Assembly: GCA_009924535.1 (NCBI GenBank)
Contig: RFRI01000126.1
Location: 1 to 5,222, forward strand
Reading direction: 5' to 3'
Source of the DNA: Verrucomicrobiota bacterium
Lineage (GTDB): Bacteria > Verrucomicrobiota > Verrucomicrobiia > Opitutales > UBA953
DNA length: 5,222 nucleotides
The notes beneath the pieces were generated by a model. It saw only the letters and a program-made list of their open reading frames with translations, searched no databases and was not told the DNA's origin. Shown piece after piece: positions 1-5,222 of this stretch; within the stretch, counting starts at the first letter, position 1, and each line of letters opens with the position of its first letter. A program made the position numbers and the translations under genes.

Positions 1-381
1 GAGAAGAAGGCCTTCGATGCCGCCAAACTTGCCGATACCTACGCGAGTGAGATCCGGACGCTGGAAACGCGCGTTACCGAACTCAAGAAGGCGGAAGCCG
101 GGCTCAAGAACGACACACTCAAGGCGACGACCGCGTTGCGCCAAGCCGAGGCCGGGTTGCTCCAGGCCAAGGCCGACCTCGGCGCGGCGAAGGAGGCGAT
201 CGCCAAGCAAAACGACTCCATCCGGAAGCAGAACACCGTCATCGCCGAGCAGAACGACGGGATCCGCCGCCTCAACGAGGCCTTCAAGAAAGTCGTCGAC
301 GACCGTAACGAGGTCGTGCGCCTGCTCAACGAGCGCACGGACCTGCTCAACAAGCTGAACGCCGAGAAGGCAGGCAAGTAG
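1..381 (+). CDS. C-terminal part of a coiled-coil protein (5' end outside the window)
   Basis: The frame is open from the first base to a TAG at 379-381 and gives 126 residues with no in-frame ATG, so the gene starts upstream of the window. A TTG at 136 could serve as a start, but the coding pattern continues unbroken upstream of it. The product is almost entirely alpha-helical, rich in Ala, Lys, Glu, Gln and Asn, with no cysteine and almost no proline. From about visible residue 67 it shows clean seven-residue periodicity: Ile, Ile, Ile, Ile, Phe at one core position (67, 74, 81, 88, 95) and Gln-Asn pairs three and four residues later, as in a parallel coiled coil. An AEAGL segment occurs twice upstream of this. 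I do not recognise a named family. I recall similar short Verrucomicrobiota proteins with an N-terminal membrane anchor, which would lie outside this window. The role is unknown. The next gene begins 36 bp downstream, so co-transcription is possible but unproven. Confidence 0.8.
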   Translation, partial: EKKAFDAAKLADTYASEIRTLETRVTELKKAEAGLKNDTLKATTALRQAEAGLLQAKADLGAAKEAIAKQNDSIRKQNTVIAEQNDGIRRLNEAFKKVVDDRNEVVRLLNERTDLLNKLNAEKAGK

Positions 382-417
382 GCTTGAACACGAGAGGGGG
401 GGTGTTTTGCTGGCGAC

Positions 418-2478
418 ATGAAAGCCAGCCTCGCCTTCCTGCTCGCCTGCTCGTCGGTCCGCCTGTTCGCCGACGCCGCTCCGCCCGCCATTCCGGCGCC
501 CACCGCCGCGCAGCCAGCGCAGGTGCTCCCGGCCGTCGTCGTCACGGGCCGTCAGGACAGCCTGCTCGGGGTGGCCGATTCCGCGACGATCGGCGTGACC
601 GGCGCCGTGCAGCTGGCCGAGCGCCCGATCCTGCGCGCCGGCGAACTGCTCGAGACCGTGCCGGGCCTGATCATCACCCAGCACGCGGGCGGCGGTAAGG
701 CCAACCAGTATTTCCTCCGCGGCTTCAACCTCGACCACGGCACGGACTTCGCGACCTTCCTCGACGGCGTCCCGCTGAACATGCCTTCGCATGCCCACGG
801 TCAGGGCTACGCGGACATGAACGTCGTCATCCCCGAGCTCGTCGAACGGGTGAACTATCAGAAGGGCCCTTACTTCGCCCAGACCGGCGACTTCGGTACG
901 GCCGGCGCGGCCTACCTCGACTTCTACAAGACCCTGCCGAACGCCTTGCTCGTCATGGAAGCCGGTTCCTATGGCTACGGACGTCTCGTCTTCGCCGACT
1001 CGAAGAAGCTCTCCGCGGGCAACCTGCTTTACGGCATCCAGGTCTCGCAGGAGAACGGCCCTTGGCTGATGCCCGATGATTATCATAAGTTCAACGGTCA
1101 GCTCACTTGGTCCCGCGGCGACGCTAAGGATGGCAGCAGCGTCACGCTGCGCGGCTACCAGGGAAAGTGGAACTCCAGCGACCAGATTCCGGAGTCACTG
1201 GTCGCGTCCGGGGCGCTTTCTGCCTTCGGCAACATGGATGCGTCCAATGGTGGTGATTCGCGCTACCTCTCCCTCTCTTCGGAATGGCATGCCCGCGGAC
1301 AGTCGACCGAGGACAAGCTGCAGGTCTACGCCTACCACTACGACTTGGATCTCTTCTCGAACTTCACCTATTACCTTAACGACCCGGTGCACGGCGACCA
1401 GTTCGAGCAGGCGGATCGCCGCACGGGCGCGGGCTTCAACGCAAGTCATACGATCTACGGCAGCCTGGCCGGCAAGTCTTCCGAGACCACCTTCGGACTC
1501 CAGGTCCGTAACGATTGGGTCGCCAACGGACTTTACAAGACCACCCAGCGCGTCCGTACCGCCACCAACGTCCAGGATGATTTCACGGTCGGCGAGGCCG
1601 GGGTGTTCGTGGAGAATCGCCTGCAGTGGACGCCGACGTTCCGCACTGTGGTCGGCGGCCGTGTCGACGTGCAGCATACCGACGTCACGGCCCTCTCCGC
1701 CGCCGACAGCGGCCAGGCCAACTCGACCGCCTTCAGCCCCAAGCTCAGCCTGATCTGGGGGCCTTACGAGAAGACCGAGTATTTCCTCCAGGCCGGCTAC
1801 GGCTTCCATAGCAACGACGCCCGCGGCACCACGCTGACCTCCGGCGGCGCGACCCCCTTGCGAGGCCTGGAGCCTGCCCGCGGAGCCGAATTCGGCATCC
1901 GCACTTTGGCTATCAAGGATCTCCAGAGCACGCTGTCGTTCTGGTATCTCCGCAACGGTTCCGAACTCGTCCTCGCCGGCGACACCGGTGAGCTCGAACC
2001 TTCCGGCGCAAGCAACCGCTACGGCGTGGAGTGGGCCAACTATTATACGCCCAACAGGTGGCTCTCCTTCGACCTCGACCTCGCCGCCTCGCAGGCGCTG
2101 TACGTCGTGCCTGATGCGGATGGCGGCCGGGCCGTACCCGAGTCGATCAACACCGTCGCCTCGGCGGGCGTGACCGTGAAGGACGGCTCCGGTTGGAGCG
2201 GTTCGCTCCGCCTGCGTTACTTCGGGCCGCGTGACCTGATCTCGACCGGCGAAGCCCGCTCTGGCTCGACCACGATCCTCAACGCCGCGGTCGGCTATCA
2301 GTTCAATCCTCGCTGGCAGGCCACCGTCGAGATCCTGAACCTGCTTAACAGCAGAGACCAGGACATCGCGTATTATTATGAATCGAAGGTCTCGCCGGCG
2401 GCCGCAGCCAGTACCCAGGTGCATTTTCACCCCGTAGAGCCGCGGCAGTTCCGCCTCTCCGTGACGGGTCGTTTCTGA
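418..2478 (+). CDS. TonB-dependent outer-membrane receptor, HAHGQGY-plug family, substrate unknown
   Basis: Predicted ligand-gated outer-membrane porin of 686 residues that imports its ligand using TonB-ExbB-ExbD energy. Residues 1 to about 20 form a short signal peptide. A TonB box-like stretch (LPAVVVTG) lies at 37-44. The plug domain covers about 52-170 and includes LLETVPGLIITQH (78-90), QYFLRGFNLDHGTDF (97-111), FLDGVP (114-119) and the YQKGP turn (147-151). The rest is a 22-strand-type beta-barrel ending NLLNSRDQ ... VTGRF, with the terminal Phe typical of BAM substrates. Family hallmarks I recognise from memory are RGFNLDHGTDFA, HAHGQGYAD (125-133), GFHSNDARGTT (462-472) and HFHPVEPR (669-676). 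The His/Met content of the plug loop hints at metal or metal-chelate binding, but the substrate of this family is not established. The start is fixed by an in-frame TGA at 385-387. No standard ribosome site exists, only a G-rich run at 392-402. Residues 8-11 (LLAC) mimic a lipobox, but the h-region is very short. Confidence 0.95.
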   Translation: MKASLAFLLACSSVRLFADAAPPAIPAPTAAQPAQVLPAVVVTGRQDSLLGVADSATIGVTGAVQLAERPILRAGELLETVPGLIITQHAGGGKANQYFLRGFNLDHGTDFATFLDGVPLNMPSHAHGQGYADMNVVIPELVERVNYQKGPYFAQTGDFGTAGAAYLDFYKTLPNALLVMEAGSYGYGRLVFADSKKLSAGNLLYGIQVSQENGPWLMPDDYHKFNGQLTWSRGDAKDGSSVTLRGYQGKWNSSDQIPESLVASGALSAFGNMDASNGGDSRYLSLSSEWHARGQSTEDKLQVYAYHYDLDLFSNFTYYLNDPVHGDQFEQADRRTGAGFNASHTIYGSLAGKSSETTFGLQVRNDWVANGLYKTTQRVRTATNVQDDFTVGEAGVFVENRLQWTPTFRTVVGGRVDVQHTDVTALSAADSGQANSTAFSPKLSLIWGPYEKTEYFLQAGYGFHSNDARGTTLTSGGATPLRGLEPARGAEFGIRTLAIKDLQSTLSFWYLRNGSELVLAGDTGELEPSGASNRYGVEWANYYTPNRWLSFDLDLAASQALYVVPDADGGRAVPESINTVASAGVTVKDGSGWSGSLRLRYFGPRDLISTGEARSGSTTILNAAVGYQFNPRWQATVEILNLLNSRDQDIAYYYESKVSPAAAASTQVHFHPVEPRQFRLSVTGRF

Positions 2479-2509
2479 GGGCTTATCTCGTCGATTAGGA
2501 GTCCTGCCA

Positions 2510-2543
2510 TCCGGCGCCTGTCCGACTAAGGACTTGAGCCGGA
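2510..2543 (+). terminator. Nested hairpin downstream of the first receptor gene (possible weak terminator)
   Basis: TCCGGC (2510-2515) pairs perfectly with GCCGGA (2538-2543). Inside it, GTCC (2520-2523) pairs with GGAC (2530-2533), separated from the outer stem by a 4x4 internal loop and closed by a six-base loop. An alternative pairing, AGTCCT (2500-2505) with AGGACT (2529-2534), overlaps it. It lies 31 bases past the receptor stop codon. No T-tract follows, because the next bases are G-rich, so it does not meet the rule for a canonical intrinsic terminator. It could be a Rho-type or processing stem, or chance in GC-rich DNA. Confidence 0.35.
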
Positions 2544-2568
2544 AGGGTGGGGCGGCCAGAAATCAAGC

Positions 2569-2973
2569 GTGCGGAAGTTTCTCCGAGTCACGCTCGCCTG
2601 GACGGCCTTGGCCGCCTGGTTGGCCGCGTCCGGGGTTTCCGCCGACCTCCTGCAGGTCTTTGCTTACGTCAATATGACGGCGAAGAACGCCCAGGCCATG
2701 ACGGCGTCCGCGGCCCTCGCCAAGGCGATGGCCGATGCGCCTTGCGCGATGTGCAAAGCCGCCGCCGCCGCCCGCCAGGCCGCCGAGCAGGCCCCCTTGG
2801 CCAAGCAGGATGCGGTGAAGGCCAAGGTGAAGCCGGATGGGGACGTCTGGTCCGTCCGCCTGTCCGGTCCGGAACTCGGCAAAGCCGAAACTTTTCGTGA
2901 AGTCGTCGTCTCGGTCTTCTGTCCGGAGCTGATCTGCGAAGTGCCCGTGCCCCCGCCCAAGGCGAGCGCCTGA
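2569..2973 (+). CDS. Small exported protein with two cysteine pairs (CxxC and CX4C)
   Basis: Hypothetical 134-residue protein. The GTG start at 2569 is chosen because it places RK directly before a hydrophobic segment, giving a clear Sec signal peptide (MRKFLR, then about 15 apolar residues) with cleavage likely after VSA (residue 25). The mature part begins DLLQVFAYVNM, then an Ala-rich helical region carrying PCAMCK (C59, C62), a Lys-rich linker (79-88), a probable beta segment (VWSVRLSG), and a second pair in FCPELIC (C118, C123) before a Pro-rich tail. Two cysteine pairs in a secreted protein fit either metal binding or disulfides. From memory, Verrucomicrobiota have small exported proteins with an HPCxLC motif at the equivalent place; here the His is Ala. 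It lies between two TonB receptor genes, 90 bp after one and 151 bp before the other, which suggests a periplasmic role in the same uptake process. No clear ribosome site is seen; a purine run at 2541-2555 is rather far upstream. Function is unknown. Confidence 0.8.
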   Translation: MRKFLRVTLAWTALAAWLAASGVSADLLQVFAYVNMTAKNAQAMTASAALAKAMADAPCAMCKAAAAARQAAEQAPLAKQDAVKAKVKPDGDVWSVRLSGPELGKAETFREVVVSVFCPELICEVPVPPPKASA

Positions 2974-2981
2974 GTCGGTCT

Positions 2982-2998
2982 CCGGCCCTTCGTGCCGG
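2982..2998 (+). terminator. Short GC hairpin just after the cysteine-protein gene
   Basis: CCGGC (2982-2986) pairs with GCCGG (2994-2998) around a seven-base loop, starting eight bases after the TGA of the upstream gene. The position suits a terminator stem, but there is no T-run afterwards and the stem is only five pairs, so the call is tentative. Confidence 0.3.
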
Positions 2999-3024
2999 CC
3001 CGTGGCTTCGCTTCATCGCATAGT

Positions 3025-3042
3025 CGCGCCCATGCGGGCGCG
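3025..3042 (+). repeat. Perfect 7-bp inverted repeat with a 4-base loop
   Basis: CGCGCCC (3025-3031) and GGGCGCG (3036-3042) are exact reverse complements closed by the loop ATGC. This would form a very stable stem in RNA or single-stranded DNA. It lies in the gap before the second receptor gene and is followed six bases later by a longer inverted repeat. The absence of a T-tract argues against a simple intrinsic terminator. Confidence 0.5.
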
Positions 3043-3048
3043 CATCCC

Positions 3049-3090
3049 GTCCCATCCTGCCCCGTCCAGCCACGCGGGGGAGGGTGGGGC
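3049..3090 (+). repeat. Long imperfect inverted repeat upstream of the second receptor gene
   Basis: Bases 3049-3064 pair with 3075-3090 over 16 positions with a single G-G mismatch (3059/3080) and two G-T wobbles, closed by a ten-base loop (3065-3074). The 3' arm is strikingly G-rich (GGGGGAGGGTGGGG). The structure ends 34 bases before the receptor ATG, so it would sit in the 5' leader or mark the boundary between transcripts. Its form resembles dispersed palindromic (REP-like) elements of GC-rich genomes. Alternatively it is a regulatory or terminator stem. Whether copies exist elsewhere cannot be judged from this window. Confidence 0.5.
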
Positions 3091-3124
3091 ACCCAAATCC
3101 ATCATACCCAACCTTCCTCCCTTC

Positions 3125-5029
3125 ATGAAATCTCCTCTCTCCCGTACCTTCCTCCTCGCCGCGCTCTCGCTCGGCGCCCCCTCCTTCGCCGCGGATCCGC
3201 TGGCAAAGGCTTCCTCGGCTGCGCCGACCACCGTGCCTGCGGTGGTCGTCACGGCTTCGCCGATCATCGACGGCAATGCCGTCGACCTGTTCGGCAGCTA
3301 TGTCACCACGGTCTCCGCCGACCAGGTCCGTGACCTGAACGCGGTCGACCTCGCCGCCGCGCTCCGCACCACCCCCGGCGTGAGCATCTCCCGCTTCAAT
3401 CCGGTCGGTTCGTTCGGCGACATCGAAGGCGGTGCCGTCTTCGTGCGCGGCATGGGCAGCAGCCGTCCGGGCTCGGAAATCAAGACCTACGTCGACGGCA
3501 TCCCGTTCTACATGGCGACCTGGAACCATCCGTTGCTCGACCTCCTGCCGATCAACGGTATGGGCAAGATCGACGTCTACAAGGGCCCGCAGCCGCAGGA
3601 GTTCGGCAACACCTTCGCCGCGATCAACCTGACCCCGAAGGCCGCCGGCAAGGCGCAAGGCGTCAGCGGTGACGCGCAGGTCGCCGGTGGCAGCTTCAAC
3701 ACCTGGGTCGAGCAGAGCGACGTGCTCGGCCGCCAGGGCCCGGTCGACTGGTCCTTCTCCCAAGGCTATGCCAGCTCCGACGGGCATCGGGCCTCGGCCG
3801 ACGGCCGTCTGGTCAACTTCATGGGCCATGTCGGCTATCAGCTGAACGACCATTGGTCCGTGGGCGTCCTGGCCCTGACGGCCAAGAACTCCGCGAGCGA
3901 CCCCGGCGATATCGGCACGCACGCCAACCAGGGCAATCAGTATGACACCAGCGGCACGCTGGCGGCCGTGACCCTCGCCCATGAGCATGACGGCCTCAAG
4001 GGCTCGTTGAAGGTCTACGATAACCATGGCGAAGGCATCCAGAATCCCGGGATCACCTCCCGCTTCGAGATGTCGGGCGTCCGTCTCCGCGAAGAGGCGA
4101 AGGTCTGGCGCGGCGGCGTGCTGAGCCTCGGGCTGGATGTCGACCGGATCGTCGGCACTTCGCCTTCGCTGGGTTTTGATTCCGGCGCGTTCACGCTGAC
4201 CTCTCCCTATGTCGGCCTCAGCCAGGAGGTCGCCCTCGCCGGTGGCTGGACGCTGACGCCTTCGGCCGGCGTCCGCACCTATCACCACAACCAGTATGGC
4301 GACGAGAACGCCCCTCATGCCGGCGCAGTGCTGTCGAACGGCAAGGACCTGTCGTTCCGGGCCAACGCCTCCAAGGGCGTGAACTTCCCGGGCGTCGACG
4401 CCAAGATCCTGGCGGCCTTCATCCCGGCCATCGCGGGCACGTTCCAGAACCTCTCCCCTGAGAAGATGGGTCACCGCGAGCTCGGCGCGACCTGGAAGCC
4501 GGGCAAGGATACGACCGTCGACGTGGCGATCTTCCGTGACAGCGTGTCCAACCGCTACGTGTTCGCATTCCCTCCGGCGGTCGCGGCGCCGACCTGGACC
4601 AACCTCGGCAGCTATGAGATCGACGGTGGCGAGGTCAGCGTCCAGCAGAGGCTGGGCGGAGGCGTAAGCCTGTTCGCCGGCCTCACCCGCCTGAGCCCGT
4701 CGAAGTCCGACCTGCCTTATGCTCCGTCGGCCTCCGTCACCTTGGGCGCAAATTGGCAGTCCGATGGCTGGAGCGTCAACGTCGACGTCCAGACGCAGAG
4801 CGGCATGACGGTGCTGAGCCAGGGGCGTGCCGATGGCGCCGCCAACACCAGCACGGTGGACGGCTTCACGGTCGCCAACCTGCGCGTCGGCCGTCATCTG
4901 CCGTGGTTGGGACAGCGCGGCGAGGCCTTCGTCTCCATCGAGAACCTGTTCGACAAGGATTACTCCTTCCGCCCAGGTTATCCGATGGCCGGACGCTCGT
5001 TCCAGTTCGGCGTCCACGCCAGCTTCTGA
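3125..5029 (+). CDS. TonB-dependent outer-membrane receptor, BtuB/FepA-like, possibly metal or metal-complex uptake
   Basis: Second outer-membrane receptor, 634 residues from the ATG at 3125. This start is preferred over an in-frame GTG at 3002 because it begins with MKSPLSR and a hydrophobic stretch, a standard signal peptide with cleavage near SFA (residue 22). The extra 41 codons upstream would instead read through the hairpin region. A TonB box-like stretch (VPAVVVT) is at 37-43. The plug covers about 55-172: LAAALRTTPGVSI, FVRGMGSSRPGSEIKTYVDGIP (read as 106-127), then IDVYKGPQPQEFGNTFAAINL. The barrel contains SSDGHRASADG (217-227), GVNFPG (418-423) and NLSPEKMGHRELG (442-454), and closes with NLFDKDYSFRPGYPMAGR and a terminal Phe, as in BtuB/FepA-type receptors. 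His-rich loops (HEH 286-288, YHH 386-388, H398) would fit a metal ligand but do not prove one. It belongs to a different subfamily from the receptor at 418. No Shine-Dalgarno is present; the bases before the ATG are pyrimidine-rich. The following lipoprotein gene starts 11 bp after the stop, so the two probably form an operon. Confidence 0.95.
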   Translation: MKSPLSRTFLLAALSLGAPSFAADPLAKASSAAPTTVPAVVVTASPIIDGNAVDLFGSYVTTVSADQVRDLNAVDLAAALRTTPGVSISRFNPVGSFGDIEGGAVFVRGMGSSRPGSEIKTYVDGIPFYMATWNHPLLDLLPINGMGKIDVYKGPQPQEFGNTFAAINLTPKAAGKAQGVSGDAQVAGGSFNTWVEQSDVLGRQGPVDWSFSQGYASSDGHRASADGRLVNFMGHVGYQLNDHWSVGVLALTAKNSASDPGDIGTHANQGNQYDTSGTLAAVTLAHEHDGLKGSLKVYDNHGEGIQNPGITSRFEMSGVRLREEAKVWRGGVLSLGLDVDRIVGTSPSLGFDSGAFTLTSPYVGLSQEVALAGGWTLTPSAGVRTYHHNQYGDENAPHAGAVLSNGKDLSFRANASKGVNFPGVDAKILAAFIPAIAGTFQNLSPEKMGHRELGATWKPGKDTTVDVAIFRDSVSNRYVFAFPPAVAAPTWTNLGSYEIDGGEVSVQQRLGGGVSLFAGLTRLSPSKSDLPYAPSASVTLGANWQSDGWSVNVDVQTQSGMTVLSQGRADGAANTSTVDGFTVANLRVGRHLPWLGQRGEAFVSIENLFDKDYSFRPGYPMAGRSFQFGVHASF

Positions 5030-5040
5030 CCTGATCACCC

Positions 5041-5222
5041 ATGCGCCCCTTCGTCATCGTCCGTCTGCTGCTCGTCGCCCTGGCCTTGTCGGCCTGCGTG
5101 CGCGGGACCGCGCCGGCGCCGGCGGAGCAGAGCGTGCGTGCGTTCATGGCGGGTGTCTTCGATCGGCCGGAGTCCCCGCTGAGGGTGCCTTCCGTCGCGT
5201 TGGTCGGCGATTACGCGGTGGC
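5041..5222 (+). CDS. N-terminal part of a lipoprotein resembling copper uptake system-associated proteins (runs off the right edge)
   Basis: Sixty complete codons are visible from the ATG at 5041, and the frame is still open at the window edge. The N-terminus is a lipoprotein signal: MRP, a Val/Leu-rich segment, and the lipobox LSAC with the modified cysteine at residue 19. Position +2 is Val, so by the enterobacterial rule it would go to the outer membrane. After a short Ala/Pro linker comes EQSVRAFMAGVFDRPESPL (29-47), then a Val-rich strand ending GDYAVA (56-61). The FDRPE-P-L ... GDYAVA pattern matches what I remember of the small family annotated as copper uptake system-associated protein, which has no defined biochemical activity. 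That assignment rests on about 35 residues and on memory, so it is moderate at best. The start lies 11 bp after the receptor stop codon, with no ribosome site, suggesting translational coupling and a shared job with the receptor. Confidence 0.7.
   Translation, partial: MRPFVIVRLLLVALALSACVRGTAPAPAEQSVRAFMAGVFDRPESPLRVPSVALVGDYAV

Noticed and set aside
387..408. AACAC/GTGTT inverted repeat followed by TT, as a terminator after the coiled-coil gene
   Set aside because: The stem is only five AT-rich pairs with a ten-base loop, and the T-run overlaps the stem, so it is too weak to support.
425..450. Lipobox-like LLAC in the first receptor signal peptide
   Set aside because: The hydrophobic stretch before the cysteine is too short and the family consists of integral outer-membrane barrels; ordinary cleavage near residue 20 is more likely.
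1195..2430. A 411-codon open frame on the - strand inside the first receptor gene
   Set aside because: It mirrors the receptor codons, has no family motif or secretion signal, and starts and stops within a well-supported gene.
2544..2553. AGGGTGGGGC occurring here and again at 3081-3090 as a shared element before two genes
   Set aside because: It is a single ten-base low-complexity match in G-rich DNA, with different flanks and different distances to the start codons, so chance is likely.
3074..3089. Possible G-quadruplex in the G-rich arm
   Set aside because: Only three separate G-runs are present, and the stretch is better explained as the 3' arm of the long hairpin.
3002..3124. N-terminal extension of the second receptor from a GTG at 3002
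   Set aside because: The extra 41 residues are Pro/His/Arg-rich, cover the inverted repeats, and would bury the signal peptide starting at the ATG at 3125.
2669..5038. A 789-codon open frame on the - strand opposite the cysteine protein and the second receptor
   Set aside because: It is a GC-rich antisense shadow. Its translation is Arg/Gly/Ala/Asp-rich with no recognisable domain, while the + strand frames give clear signal peptides and receptor motifs.

Overview
This GC-rich window carries five genes, all on the + strand and closely packed. It encodes part of a cell-envelope uptake locus of a Gram-negative (diderm) bacterium. Two full-length TonB-dependent outer-membrane receptors, secretion signals on four of the five products, and start codons mostly without a Shine-Dalgarno sequence would fit a Verrucomicrobiota (Opitutales-like) genome. 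That assignment is inferred from style and from remembered relatives of the coiled-coil and small cysteine proteins. No marker gene is present to prove it.

Layout: 1-381 is the 3' end of a gene for an alpha-helical, heptad-repeat coiled-coil protein that continues beyond the left edge. 418-2478 encodes a 686-residue TonB-dependent receptor of a family with a His-rich plug motif (HAHGQGY) and a C-terminal HFHP motif. A 90-bp gap holds a nested hairpin. 2569-2973 encodes a 134-residue exported protein with two cysteine pairs (CAMC and CPELIC). A 151-bp gap contains three GC-rich hairpins, the last a 16-pair inverted repeat. 3125-5029 encodes a second TonB-dependent receptor of a different family (634 residues). 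Eleven bases later, at 5041, a lipoprotein gene starts and runs off the right edge. Its visible N-terminus (FDRPE ... GDYAVA) resembles, from memory, the family annotated as copper uptake system-associated protein.

How they may work together: the receptors would bind a scarce ligand at the cell surface and import it using TonB-ExbB-ExbD energy, while the cysteine protein and the lipoprotein would act in the periplasm or at the inner face of the outer membrane. The Cys/His motifs and the lipoprotein's resemblance suggest a transition metal, with copper the leading guess, but no substrate is proven by the sequence. No mobile element, RNA gene or CRISPR array was seen, and no stretch over 300 bases lacks a gene.
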